A program made the translations under genes and the position numbers. The notes under the pieces were generated by a model. That model made no database searches and was not told the origin of the DNA. It saw only the letters and a program-made list of their open reading frames with translations. Below, in pieces: positions 10,669 through 22,593 of a stretch of DNA of 64,000 bases (the first letter of the stretch is position 1; each line of letters starts with the position of its first letter). The DNA is from Heligmosomoides polygyrus polygyrus (taxonomy: Eukaryota > Nematoda > Chromadorea > Rhabditida > Heligmosomidae), in the NCBI GenBank assembly GCA_947396885.1, contig OX377206.1:86363960-86427959 (forward strand), written 5' to 3'.

Positions 10669-11720
10669 TGTTACATTCTCCGGTCATTGTAAAAGGTTCT
10701 CTAAAAGAAACGATTCTACGAAGACAAGGACACTGATAACATAAATTAAATAATAAAATATTAATATTAATTAATAAAATTGAGTAGAATAAAATCTCTC
10801 TCAAATGGGTATTTTTGGCATTTGATTACTTATTGCGACTATGGTTCATAGTCGAGTTCAGAAAACAAGCCGATGAAGTATAGAAGAATATGCTGAAAAA
10901 ATTGACAACGAAGTTAACAATTTATTGGAAATATTAAAAAATGAAAATTATAATGTTGTGTTCTGATGAATAAAAATTCCCACTCATTTGAATGCCAGCT
11001 CCAAATAACATGTCGTTAAATTCATCCGAACAAAAATTGCATGATTTGATTTCGAAAATCATTTTCAATTTTGTGATCTTCATATACATATGTCGCTGCC
11101 ACAGTGCTATTTTTTTGGATTTCTTCCATTGCTTTCGGCGGGAGATCCCATAGTCTAAAGAAGGATGTTACAAATCTATTCCGACAATTCGTGAACTCTA
11201 ACCTTCAAATTGTTCGGACCCAGAGAATCTCTAATAGCGGATTCTCTCCGCAGAGATATGCCAAATGAAGTAGTACTTACATTAATTCATATGCACAAAA
11301 AATAAAGAGAAGAAAAAAAGGAGGTTATGGTCAATTGAAATTCAAGGCAAGAACTGCGCTTTGGACTGATCTGGTGGTAAACTTAGAATGATTCGAATGA
11401 GCCAGGTGGCCATTCCTTCATCTATTACAATAATTCTTGGCGCAATACGGGCATGGGTAGGGCGGTGTGCAGTACAATGTAAGCTTGGATATTTTCAATG
11501 TATGAGTGCAATAGGATAGAATACTTCGCTTTTATAGTGCAGGACCACCTCCTAACAAGGATTGTGCTATATAAGTGAGTTATACTATGAAAATACAAGG
11601 AAAATGCGTCGTCATAACGTCGTCATACCCGTATTGCGTCTAGTTCTTCAAAGTAAAAAGTGCATATGAACAAGTGTGGAGCAAATCCAAAGTAGGGCAA
11701 ACGTTCATCTCTCTCGCCTT
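10669..11720. other. AT-rich intergenic stretch
   Basis: Very AT-rich near 10740-10800 (TAATAAAATATTAATATTAA). No exon, domain or window repeat recognised up to the RTE tail at 11721. Confidence 0.45.
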
Positions 11721-11823
11721 CATCACCTGTATCACCTGTCGTCCCGTTGATCATCGACTTGCTCGAGCGGGCGCCAGCAGCGTCTCCATTCGTCCCTGTC
11801 GCGTGCCAGAGTGGACCTCGCCT
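11721..11823 (-). mobile_element. RTE-type LINE, 5'-truncated 3' end
   Basis: On the minus strand this reads as the last codons of an RTE reverse transcriptase (LARDRDEWRRC, then RPLEQVDDQRDDR) and ends in the same ACAGGTGAT repeat as the copy at 49478-50187. It is only about 100 bp long, a typical extreme 5' truncation. Confidence 0.85.
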
Positions 11824-12935
11824 TCATAACAACCAGAAAATCCAGTTAATTTGAAGAAATAAGTATGGTTACATAGCCATTGCAACCGTAAAAGGACATC
11901 TAGGTCTACTCGACTAGCGAAAAGTGAAAGAGATTGAGGGTGGGCCTTTCTATAGACTTACACGAAAGCATAAGAAAGTTGATGGGGAGATCGACAAGAA
12001 AATTGCTTCCAGACCTTTCACTGAGAAACCCTGGAACTCAGCAACAACGAGTGGACTCCTTGACAGAATCATAATCAACCGATTGATCTGAGCCGAAGCG
12101 AGCCGCTAATCTGATCGACAAAAGTCTCAAGACCAACGAGGAGTACAGTGAACCCTGATGAGAGGCTACAAAGGATCCAGGTACCCTTCCTGTCCGATGT
12201 CCGATGCCGACCTCCCAAGCGCAGTTCGGGACTGTAACTTAGCCAGAGAGAGATTGTACGTTACACAAGGCTGCTGACAGTGGCATCTGAATTCCGGAAC
12301 AAAACCTTGAGATCAGCACAGAACTGCGAACGGCTGTGCAACGAGCGAAGATGACAGCTGTGCGTAGTAAAAACGTGTGACCGGCCGGAATATTGAAAAG
12401 ACCACACACACGCACTGGCATCTGATCGATACTTTTATCGAATGTTTCCCGTAGCCTGGTGTAGTCCACGGACAGAACTGATCAAACGTACTTCGTCCGC
12501 TCGAAAATGGGGAATGCATAGTGTTTTCAAGAATCTGGAGCCACTTTGCGTTACTAAATTGAAGGCGAGGCACCGACCACTGAACGCGACGTTTTCCGTA
12601 GTCTTTCAACTGTGGGATGCTTATCGACGTGCAGCGCACTAGATAGCGTTATCTCACACGATTTTATGCCAGTGTTTGTGTATGTAATTAAGGTGTTTTC
12701 TGTTCGGATTTATTTCCGCAGAGCAAGGCGATTGTTACATGCATTGAAAAAAACTTATCAGCAACGTGAAACAGCAGAAAGAGCGATTTCTTTCTTGCTT
12801 AGCAGATCGATGCCCATGAAAGTATTGGGGTTTTTCTCCTTTTTCAAGTAGACTACATGCGCATTCCTTCATAGTCTGGCGCGTCGAATTCAGTTGTTAG
12901 AACTGATGCTATGGGGTTTATAAGCTGCATTGGTC
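11824..12935. other. Intergenic; unassigned frames
   Basis: Overlapping frames at 12313-12639 (-) and 12442-12851 (+) have no recognisable domain or splice context. No window repeat seen. Confidence 0.35.
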
Positions 12936-13585
12936 GAAAAAAAATTTCGCTGAAACTTTGTCTAGAAGGATATTGGGGGTGCTGATCACGAATTTGACAT
13001 CCGTTTTTGAAATTGCGGCCGATTATGATAGGTTACGGTAGCTACGGGTAACTAAGGCTGCCGAGGTCATAATCACCGATTTTGCCCAAACTTCGTCTTG
13101 GAGGGGGGGGGGGGGAGGGTTATTTGGGGTGCTGATAACGAATATGACATCCGTTTTTCGTTTTACGCTGGGATTTGTGCGGAAACGGTGACCATTACCT
13201 TAGTCACCTGTACCTTCCATAACCTAGCGTACTCCAGCGCAAAACGAAAAACGGATGTCAGATTCGCGATCAGCACCCCAAATAGCCCCTAGGTGAAGTT
13301 TGCTCAAAATTTGTGACTATTACCACGGCAGCCTTAGTTACCCGTACCTACCATAACCTACCGTACTCCAGCGTAAAACGAAAAACGGATGTCATATTCG
13401 TGATCAGCACCCCAAATAACCCCCCTAGACAAAGTTTCAGCGAAATCGGTGACACTGGCTGGACCACCCTTGTTGACGGTATGGGTGGTCTCCGATCGAA
13501 TCGTGAAAAGCGGATGTCATATTCGTGATCAGTAGCCCAAATAACCCCCCCCCCCCCACCTTAGACGAAGTTTCAGCGAAATAAA
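12936..13585. repeat. Diverged tandem/inverted repeat with GATCAGCACCCCAAATAACC core
   Basis: The core word is GTGATCAGCACCCCAAATAA with ACGGATGTCATATTCG beside it. It occurs four times: once inverted (about 12960-13160), then direct near 13250, 13390 and 13520, spaced by 130-145 bp. Homopolymer C or G runs sit beside several cores (13102, 13543). Related single words are at 5210-5480. No protein coding function is likely. Confidence 0.75.
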
Positions 13586-13659
13586 ATTTTGCGACCTAAG
13601 TCGGGTCAGTGGAGTCGGAACTTCTAACTAGTGCCGGTCCATGTCTAGTTAGTGTAGTT

Positions 13660-13790
13660 ACGATCAAAACTCTTCCGCCAGGAGGAATACCCCTTACCCA
13701 TTGCTTTCCGGGCAGGATGCGGCTCCTCAACCGCCGGCGTCGTTTGATCGCACGCAACATCCACGATATCATCGTGACCTACCACCGCTC
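13660..13790 (-). mobile_element. SINE family B, diverged partial copy
   Basis: Minus orientation: GATCAAACGACGCCGGCGG head near 13758 and TTTTGATCG tail near 13663, with a decayed tRNA-like centre compared with the copies at 14654 and 14990. Confidence 0.65.
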
Positions 13791-13886
13791 ACCCAAACAC
13801 TAAACATCCATCTAATAACTCAGTTGACACAATTAGGTCTAACTGGAATTCCGCATTAGCTACTTTCTTGTGATTCTCGGAGAGCC

Positions 13887-14166
13887 TGTAGCGCAGACGG
13901 ACGAGGCGCGACTGTCGCGTGCACCGATACAGGTTCCTGGTTCGGATTTCCCGCCCAGGCCAACCAAGCCTTCCATCCCTCCGGGGTCGGTGAATTGGTA
14001 CCAGACTTGTCTGGGAAGGATAAAGCGCTGACTTGTTAATCGGCTGGCCACCGCAAGTCATTGTATGGCCAAATACGCATTTATGTCGCCTCCACGACAT
14101 CCCGTAGAAGTAGAATGCGCTGGCACATCCCAGAAGGGATTGAGTAACGCCGTCCTTTATCCTTTA
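13887..14166 (+). mobile_element. tRNA-derived SINE family A with 12-bp target duplication
   Basis: Exact duplication TCTCGGAGAGCC at 13875-13886 and 14167-14178. The head is slightly altered (CTGTAGCGCAGACGG). Confidence 0.9.
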
Positions 14167-14202
14167 TCTCGGAGAGCCCCTCCTCCCCCCCCCCCCCGCC
14201 CT

Positions 14203-14355
14203 GCATCACCTGTCAACCCGTTGATCACCGAGTTTCTCGAGCGGGCGTCGACAACGTCTCCATTCGCCCTTGTTGCGTGCCAGAGTGCTCCAACTGATCC
14301 TCCTCGCTTGAGGGACACGAAGAATGTCATACCGTTCGTTCAAGGCTTTTTTGTC
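14203..14355 (-). mobile_element. RTE-type LINE, 5'-truncated 3' end
   Basis: Minus-strand reading matches the end of the RTE copy at 50040-50187 (FHEEVQPT-type shadow on the other strand, LARDKGEW-like and RPLEKLGDQRVDR-like residues). The 3' tail has one ACAGGTGAT unit, followed by a poly-C/G tract at 14184-14197. Confidence 0.8.
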
Positions 14356-14521
14356 TATATTTTGGGTGACAGCAACATTCGCCCCCCCCCCAGATTAGGA
14401 ATTTAAAAGATCCCAAGTAGTGGAGTTCTTGCAAAAGCACGAAGCTATTCAACAGCGCAGCCAAGTATCATGATTAAATTAAGACAAGTAGGTCTTCTTA
14501 TAAACTATAGAAGGAAAAGGT

Positions 14522-14640
14522 CTCACCGCGTTCAGTTCCCTTTTGGAATGTGCTTCGTATTCTACTTGTGTGAGAATTATGGAGGCGGTCTAAATGCCTT
14601 CTGCGTGCTTGCAGGATGGCATCCATGAGCCAGGTGATGA
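14522..14640 (-). mobile_element. SINE family A fragment (3' half), diverged
   Basis: GCGTTCAGTTCCCTTTTGGA and GGAGGCGGTCTAAATGC correspond to the tail half of family A in minus orientation; the tRNA head is missing. Confidence 0.6.
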
Positions 14641-14653
14641 AAAGTCGGTTCAT

Positions 14654-14907
14654 TCAAATCAGTTTCTTTAAGCCTTATTTGGCTGGTATCGAGGTTATAA
14701 GCTGTCACAACGACGTTTTGTTGCGATCAAAACTTCTAGCGCCAGGCGGGACTCGAACGCACACCTCCCTCTGACCGAGCAGGAATGCTCTACGCCTTTA
14801 CACCACCGGCGCCGTTTGATCGAACGCAATTGATCGCAACAAAACATCGTTGTGACGGCTTACTACCCCGATACCAGCCAACTGAGGCTTAAAGAAACTG
14901 ATTTGAA
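14654..14907. mobile_element. SINE family B (tRNA-like core) inside 75-bp inverted repeats
   Basis: The outer arms 14654-14728 and 14832-14907 are inverted copies (TTCAAATCAGTTTCTTTAAG outward, GTTTTGTTGCGATC inward). Between them, on the minus strand from about 14813 to 14738, is a tRNA-like unit with GGCGCC acceptor-like ends, box A TGGTGTAAAGG and box B GTTCGAGTCCC. The unit has a long region between the boxes as in Leu/Ser tRNAs. The inverted arrangement means the SINE tail is present on both sides of the head. Confidence 0.75.
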
Positions 14908-14989
14908 TTGTTTCTATCAAGACCGTCAGCTTAACTGAATCCATGCTGATATCAGCGACCAGCTCATCCGGATACCCGGATACGGGTGG

Positions 14990-15147
14990 GTGCTGATCGG
15001 TCCCACGAGGTGTGCATGTTGCGCTCGATCAAACGGCGCCGGTAGTGTAAAGGCGCAGAACATTCCCGCCCGGCCAGAGGAAGGTGCGGGTTCGAGTCCC
15101 GCCTGGCGCTAGAAGTTTTGATCGCAACAAAACGTCGTTGTGACAGT
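14990..15147 (+). mobile_element. SINE family B, plus orientation
   Basis: tRNA-like head 15035-15110 (GGCGCCGGTAGTGTAAAGGC to TGGCGCT; acceptor ends GGCGCC/GGCGCT nearly pair), then the family tail GATCGCAACAAAACGTCGTT (15121-15140). It is in the opposite orientation to the copy 80 bp upstream. Confidence 0.8.
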
Positions 15148-15373
15148 CGGTTCATTGTTTTTCTACAGTTATACACATCGCACTAATATACCTAGCCTGA
15201 AGAGATGGATCCATGGTTGGCTTGGCGAGGACCTAAACTTTGCATGAATTGATGTCATGATGGGGATCAAGCTTTTTGCTGACTGTGTCACCTATTCCAT
15301 CTAGAGAAAAATGGTGAAATACGGCGTTAATCAATCCCTATGAGGATGATGGCCAAACTAAGTCATCCATAAA

Positions 15374-15652
15374 GCGAAAAGATAAAAAACAGCGCCAATA
15401 ATTCTATATGGGAGATGCGCCACGCATTACAATTCTACGGGATGTCATGGAAGCGATTTGATTGCGTGTCTGACTTGTAACGATTTTCGGTGGCTAGTCG
15501 ATGCCCTTTTCGAACAAGTATGGTACCAGGTCGCCTACTGAAGGCATGGAAGGATTGGTTAGTCTGGGCGCGAAGTTCGAAGTAAAAATCTGGAATTTGG
15601 TGCACTCGACAGCCGGTGCCTCCTTCGACTGCACTACTACACACCTACAAAT
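15374..15652 (-). mobile_element. tRNA-derived SINE family A, diverged
   Basis: Minus orientation; GATGCGCCACGCATTACAAT tail region at left and GTGCCTCCTTCGACTGCACT head region at right, with several deletions. Confidence 0.75.
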
Positions 15653-16126
15653 AGCAAAAAAATAAAAATAAAAATAAAAGTAAACAGCAATTACTTGAAG
15701 TGCTCCCCTTATTACTCCATTAAATAAAAAATTACTAAAGAACAGCATAAACTAGGACACAATCACTGAACAGATATGCAAAATGATAGGAACTGGAAGT
15801 GATCAGATATGAAATGTTTCCAGCTGTAAAAACTAGAGTAAACACTAACGCTAGTGCCTGCGTTGATTCTTCTAGTCTCCCTACATTAACGTGGCCGCAT
15901 AGATAAGTTTTACCACGATTTTCCCCCTCCTCTTCCCCCTCTTCCCTGACTAGGAAAGGCCGTCGATATTTCCTGCTGGGTGTAAGCATCCGTGTAAGTA
16001 TAACAAATTTTTCAAAAAATACACTACAGGGTATCTTCTCTAACCTCAACCTACCTGTCACAAAACCCGAAAGATAATGGTAGATCAGGGGGCAGGTTCC
16101 TGAACCTGGGAGTATAGCTAAGGAAA
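15653..16126. other. Intergenic, nothing recognised
   Basis: AT-rich start, then a pyrimidine-rich tract at 15925-15950. The minus frame 15735-16133 has no domain I recognise. Confidence 0.35.
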
Positions 16127-16138
16127 TCCTCATTGGTA

Positions 16139-16431
16139 AGGGATAAAGGATAAAGGACGGCGTTATTCAGTCCCTTTTGGGATGCACCACACATTCTACT
16201 TCTACGGGATATCGTGGAGGCGATTTGAATGCGTATTTGGCTACACGGTAACTTGCGGTGGCCAGCCGTTGAACAAGTCAGCGCTCTATCCTTCCCAGAC
16301 AAGTCTGGTACCAATTCACCGACCCCTCAGGGAAGGAAGGCTTGGTCGGCTTGGGCGGCAAATCCGAACCAGGAACCTGGTATCGGGTGCACGCGACAGG
16401 CGGCGCCTCCTCCGATTGCGCTACACGCGCC
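16139..16431 (-). mobile_element. tRNA-derived SINE family A with 12-bp target duplication
   Basis: Exact duplication TCCTCATTGGTA at 16127-16138 and 16432-16443; complete copy, close to consensus. Confidence 0.93.
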
Positions 16432-17604
16432 TCCTCATTGGTACGCAGAGGTAATACCGACGAGGGCCGCTGAATACCTTCCACCTAGCAGTATACTCGC
16501 GCACGGGTGGATATTATAGTTGTATTCTCGAAATTTTTTCGAGTATTCGAATAGTTTCAATTGTCCAAAAATTTTGAATATTTTAACTCAAGAATATTCG
16601 GCAGACGTGATCTTTTCCACACTCGAATTCGAATACATTTGAGCAATGCGATTTTGGAATACTTCGAATATTCAAATCCGAATGAAAATCATTCGAACAC
16701 CTATTCGAAAAGGTCATTCGTGCACAACTTTAGTGGGTATGTGATGAATGCCACATCACAGGTATGTTTCATCCTTCTATCCCACATACCTCCCAGTTTA
16801 ATCGCTGGTGAATCCGGTCCTAAGTTTCACATTCTACGTGGATATCTTCCATGAAATATGGATTCCTTGCAGATTTACTTCACAAGTTTACTAAAGTCAC
16901 TACTATTCCTTAAAGACAGGGTTGCTTACAGATATTACCTGAAATAGGGAAATAGTAAGTAAGTAAGTAGAAATAGTAGTGTAAAGGATCCTAATCTACA
17001 TGAATTCGCGAAACCATAATCTTATTTCTATTCCAATTTTCGCAACAAAAAAAAACTTGCAAAACTATGGGTAGAAGGAGTCCAGCACTTGGTATGGTAC
17101 AACTCGGTATGATTAGAGTATTGTGATGAGAAGTCGATCTGCTCATTTCTATTCCTTATGGACAGCAGTGAACAACAATGCGTCCACTGTTCTGTCTTCA
17201 GCCTACGACGTTGGGTCGTGTCGTTCAAAGTACAATCATTTATGGCAAACTAACGACGAAATGCAGTGACACTAATCGTATGACTCTGATCAGATGAGAC
17301 GTCGAAACACTCTTCTTTCTTCGATTAAGAGGCTAAAGGGCCTTTCAGTGTTTATGACACGGGAACGGTCTAACGTCGGCAGAAGGAAGAAAGGAACAAC
17401 CCGTTGGCAGCCGACACGTTCGACAGAAGTTTCAAGCGGGCCAAGTGTTTATGAGACCGGATTCATCTGCGGCTTTGACGAGCGACGCGCACCGCTTATT
17501 TTAGCGATCATGGTTCAAGGACTACAGAACAAATCGCTGCTGCTTCGAATGACTGGGTGACGGTCTCGCTTCAAAGTCAGCTTTTGGTGTCATCTTGCTG
17601 AGGA
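16432..17604. other. Intergenic with a TTCGAATATTCG-rich block (16525-16720)
   Basis: The block shares its words with 2325-2480. The rest includes frame 17294-17560 (+), which is open for 88 codons but has no recognisable domain or splice sites. Confidence 0.4.
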
Positions 17605-17882
17605 AAAAGGACGACGTTACTCCATACCTTTGTGGGAAGTGCCACGCATTCGATTTCTACGGGATGTTGTGGAGGCAAGTAAGAAGCGTATTAGGCCTAT
17701 AAGATGAATTATCGTGGCCAGTCGATGGACAGATCAATGTTTTGTTTCTTCTCAATCATGTCTGGTACCATCTGACTGACCCCGGACGGATGGGAGGCTC
17801 AGTTGGCCTGGAGGAAAATCCGGACCTAAAGCCTGGAATCGGTGTGACAACCAACACCTCTCCGACTGCGCTAGCATGTGCA
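17605..17882 (-). mobile_element. tRNA-derived SINE family A, diverged
   Basis: GGACGACGTTACTCCATACC at left and ACACCTCTCCGACTGCGCTA at right mark the two ends; about one base in seven differs from the consensus by eye. Confidence 0.8.
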
Positions 17883-18013
17883 TTTTTGTAAATGAAGAAC
17901 AAATAAGTAAGCATGCATGGTGTTGTGTCTTTTATCACGGGATTTTTAGTGGCTTCATGTTTTGACAAAGTTCTTTCACTCAATAGTAAAGATACGATAA
18001 GGTTTGACATATT

Positions 18014-18072
18014 AGATGCGCCACGCATTCCCCTTCTATAGCGTACCATAGAAGCAAGTTGAATGTATATTT
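18014..18072 (-). mobile_element. SINE family A fragment, followed by TTCGAATATTCG block
   Basis: Only the ATGCGCCACGCATTC and GAAGCAAGTTGAATG words of the tail half remain. It runs directly into a TTCGAATATTCG-type block (18080-18240). Confidence 0.6.
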
Positions 18073-18576
18073 GTTCCTACAACACGAATAGGTGTTCGAA
18101 TGATTTTCATTTAAATTTGAATATTCGAATTCGAATGAAAATCTTTTGGAGTGTCTTCGAATCCGAATATTCAACAAGCTTCGTTCTTCGAACGCATTCG
18201 GCTCCTCGTATTCCAAAGCTGGGAGCATGAGCATTCAAAAGCATTTTAATATTGAAAAAATTTCGCGAGCATAACTATAGTCGGGAAGAGGAATGCGCAG
18301 CGTGATCTATAGCTACCTATGTGTGAAGCTAATTGCTTTTGCATGTCAGTTAAGCAGACAATGGAAGCCATAAGGGTTTGCCTGGACCCGAACCTGAAGT
18401 CGGTTCTTGGTGCATGAGACAGCTAGCGCCTCCTACCAGCTGCACCATCTGCCGTTTTCTACAAATGGCGCTTATAATTAATAAATGAAATAAAACCGAT
18501 CTGGTCAGTTTGCACAGGTGTTGAAAATAAGTGTCGTGTAGAGGTTAGAAGCGCAAATGTCAGAATCAAACATCAA

Positions 18577-18835
18577 ACATTGCCTAGGATACGCCATGCA
18601 TTCCAGCACTGTGTAGAGAGAGTATGTCGTGGAGGTGATTTGAACGCGCAGTTGGTATATGCAACGACCAGCGGTATCCAGCCAATGAGCAACTCTTGTT
18701 TAAATCCATTCCGGACAAGTCTTTATCAATTCACCAACCGCTGGAACACATTGTTGTCCAAGACCTGATTCGAACCGGAAATCGATCCAGGATGCATGCC
18801 GGAGCCAGTGCCGTCTAGCGACTTTCTTACTCGCA
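18577..18835 (-). mobile_element. SINE family A, heavily diverged
   Basis: GATACGCCATGCATTCC, GTCGTGGAGGTGATTTGAA and GGACAAGTCTTTATCAATTC follow the family order; the head (right end) is barely recognisable. Confidence 0.6.
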
Positions 18836-20987
18836 CTGTTGCTGACGATGTTAATCACATTCGACAATTTCAGAAAAAAAAATTGAGTGACCTACATGGT
18901 GTGTAACCTCCTCACTCGAGGTTGCTAGTCTTCACTCAATAGTTTATTATTCTCATATTATATTTTTAGAAACTACAATTATGTAGTTAGGATGATCTCT
19001 TCCAATATGTATTCGATCCGCATATTTGACCCGAATTTGAATATTCGAATTCGAATATTCGAGAGATCGTGTTTTTCGAATGTGTTCGAATGTTCAGGAA
19101 AATCACATTTTTCGAATGTGCATAATTAGGCTCGAATCCATGAAATTTTCTGTTATTTGAAACTGCTCTAATTTTCGCAAGTTTTTTGGAGCCCGCAATT
19201 ATTCAAGTGTTCGAAAGACGTCATTTGAATGTTCAACACAAACCTTTTTACCAGTCTATTTTGAAGCCAGACGTTCAGCGTCCTACCGCTCGCCAACCGT
19301 GTGCTTGGGGGCTTGGCCCCAAACACCGGTAAGGGTAAGGTCTTCAAAACGCTTGACGTGAGGCTTGCCCACCGTCCAGCGCATTCGTGTAATCCCCATT
19401 GCGGAGGGTCTAATCTGAAGAAAAATTGATAAAGTCGATAGATTTTGTTCGGGCGGTCGATACAGTTGAGTTGCTGTAGATCATGTTTGAACGCCATCAT
19501 ACTGGAGTAATTTCTGCAAACGATAGTAATTCTTTCGACTCCCACCCCAATTGATCAAATCTGAGCCAAAACCCGCACGTCCCATCGAAAATCGATACCA
19601 CCGATCGATATTGGTCGCCCGACTGAAGCCAACAAGTTGCTGTTAAGTCGATTCATATTTACAGTCGCGTGGCTCCCACTCCTATCGAACAGATCGGGGT
19701 GAAAACTGATAACTCAGGCGAAAAATCGATAACATCAATCGATATTGGTCATCCGATCAAGTCCCTCCTTCCTCCTTTTCGCCAATTTTCATCCATTTTC
19801 ATTGATTGCACGTGGGAGCAATCCTAATAGATTTTACATGTACGTGCGGATTACGCTCACATCTTCGACACGTTTTACAGACTTACACAGGTTTGTGACA
19901 CACACGGACAGACCGACTGACGCGTTTATATCAATAGGATTATAGCTGACTGACTTGTTCGGATGATTTTTATTCGAACTGGAGTATTCCAATTTGAATA
20001 TTCAAGAGAGCTCGCTTTTTTAAATGTTTTCGGATTCAGATTTTCAAGAGATCGTGGTTTTCGAATATATTCGAAATCGAATGGTCAGGAAGTCGTGTTT
20101 TCTAGTGTGTTCAAAATCCAGTTTTCAGAAAAAAAAAGAAGTTCTGAAAACGTATTCGAACTCGAAAATAATTTTCCGCATTCAAAAAGATCGAAAGTTG
20201 TCAAAGAGTACAATGGAGAGAGTGTGTAGACCAAAACTTCAACTTTCTTTCACATTCATTTGCTTACAAGATTGGCTCATAAAAATTAACTAGGTCAAGA
20301 GCAATTGTGTTGCTGTCGACCACTGCACGCCAAGTGCAGAAAAGAACATAATCTTTCGGCTTATTTGATCTGTGAAAACGTTGAGTTATAGGTGTGCTTG
20401 CTTGAAGTTCAGAAGCTTTTTAGGCTCCAGTGTAGTGCTTGCGTTTTTAGTTGAGACGTGACCACAAGTTGGTTGTCATGAGATGAAGCAGAGGGTATAG
20501 CGCCTGATACATATAACTGTCCGGAAATCCGCACGGTACCACCCATGGCTGTGGTGATAGTGTAACAGAGAGACGGAGCTTTGATAGATGGCACCGGCCA
20601 GTGTTTAGTTCGACACGAAGCGACGATCACTACTGCGGTGATCGGTTTCGTCGTTTGCCAAAGTGCATTCAGCGGGCCGCTCTTACCTGCCGGCCAGCAC
20701 GGCTACAGTGGAGGCGTCGATGGCTGGCGAGCGTGGAAAGCACGCCTGTTCACCACCGACGACGTCAACGCGATCAGCTGGACAACAGGTGAGAGGCGCA
20801 AGCAATCAACCTCTCAAGTTGTCCGTCACCAAACAACCACCCCGTCGTACTCCCGAGAGGAATGGGTGGAGGGGTCATCGATTCATCGTTACGTTAATTC
20901 ATGATCAGAATGTTAACATCTGCCTATAAACGTAACTTGGGCGGTAGAATAGCAAACGGTGTATAGCACTAGTAGTGAATAGTACGT
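18836..20987. other. Dispersed-repeat stretch without a recognised gene
   Basis: Contains TTCGAATATTCG-type blocks (19010-19130, 19970-20190), one copy of a dispersed repeat (19235-19520) that recurs at 37430-37730 (CTTCAAAACG..TTGACGT, AATCTGAAGAAAAAT.GATAAA), and the ATCGATCGATATTGGTCGCC words at 19590-19760. Frames at 20581-20929 (+) are unassigned. Confidence 0.5.
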
Positions 20988-21234
20988 GGCAGCGCTGTTG
21001 GCGGAGTCGCCGGCTGCCGCATTCATTCGATTTCAGCTTCCAGTTTCGGATTTCCCGTCCAGGCCTTCCATCCCTCCGGGATCGGTGATTTGGCACCAAG
21101 CAAGCCTGTCTGAGGACCGCAAATCATGGTACAGACCAAATGCGCATTCAAGTTGCCCATACGGTGTTCCGTAGAAGTAGAATACGGGGCGCAACCCGCG
21201 ATGTGATTGACTACCGCTGACCTTTATCCCTTTC
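20988..21234 (+). mobile_element. SINE family A, diverged and shortened
   Basis: GCGGAGTCGCCGGCTGCCGC head, GGATTTCCCGTCCAGGCC middle and CCGTAGAAGTAGAATACGGG tail words in the family order, with a deletion around 21110. Confidence 0.75.
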
Positions 21235-22593
21235 CCCTACAAAATGATGTATTAAGTGTCTTGATTATATACAAGAAACTTGCAGTAAGAGACCTAATGA
21301 CCGTTCTTTGCTAGAGCACAAAAATCGATATGGATCGATTGTTACCTATTAACTTTATTTATTCGTTGTGAAACTCATTCAACGGCTCAGGTATACGAAG
21401 CGTGATTATATCATTGTTGTGTCTATGCGCATGTTAAATGCCCTCTCATGTTCGATTGTTGCCCAATGATTGATACAAAGTGTCTAGAACATAGGGTTTT
21501 TATGTAATCTGTATTGATTTATTGATTTTCGTCATGCGACGAATGAACTACTATGGTATTATGATGTATCAGGCGATTGACTGTAGTAATTGTACAGAAA
21601 TAAGTGGTGATATTGATTGTTATCGACCACAACACATCTTCTATTTAGTTGTCGAGAATACCGTCATAAGTGTTAGACATGGTTTATCTAAGCTTTAGAT
21701 ATGTCTTACTTTTTGTTTGTTTGCAAAATGTCCACTTTATTTCTAAAGGTGTACGCGCAGACATTAAAAGGTGCGCAACTCAAATAAAATCACTCATCTA
21801 TAAATGCAAATGGTATGTACAGTCAAATTTTAGTAAGAACAATTTGTAGAAATTTTTCAACACGGCTAGTCACTGTCTTACACCTCCTAGACAATTTCAG
21901 AACCAATTCATTCATGTGATGGATGGAATTGCTTAGCACAAACAAATAGTAGAAATAGTCTTGAGTTTGAGTAGGATTTCAGCTATCGCATGCGACGAAA
22001 ATACCAGTGATAGCGGCAGCTATAACTACAAGAGATGGTTGATGCGATGTTGGCACAGAGGTCTTCATCCAGCTACCGAGAAGGTAAATACAGGAAATGA
22101 AGAACAACAGCACGCGTCGTCACACGCTTAGAAAACAAATCTCTGCGATGTTTGCATTAGATCACAAGGTTAAGTGTAAAGAGCATTTGGACGAGCAAAG
22201 TGAACTCATTTTATTGGGATCTCTCAAAATTTGCGTTTACCTGGAAATGTGGTGACACCTGGATTCGCAATTGTCTGAAACAGGGTGCCCAAAAATTGCT
22301 CTCTCAATTTCCTGGAATTATGCGTCCCATTTCGTTAATGCTGAGCAGTTTCTGGCTCATTTGCTTAACAAAAACCTAAGAACCTTATACTCTTCAGTAA
22401 AAAGAAGTGTGTTTGTGTGCTACATAATATTGTGCTACATATGTTTCCTTTCTAACATTAATAAATCTTTCACCTCTAACTTTATTCCTGCTTATCACCA
22501 TTATTCTTTTAGTTAACTGCTACTGCTACAATCTATAAAAATTTCCTTTAAACAAAAATTATTGTGTTCTCCTTGTAGAGCTTATATTTTAAT
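21235..22593. other. Intergenic, nothing recognised
   Basis: AT-rich sequence with no long frame, no repeat shared within the window and no splice-paired exon that I can identify. Confidence 0.45.
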
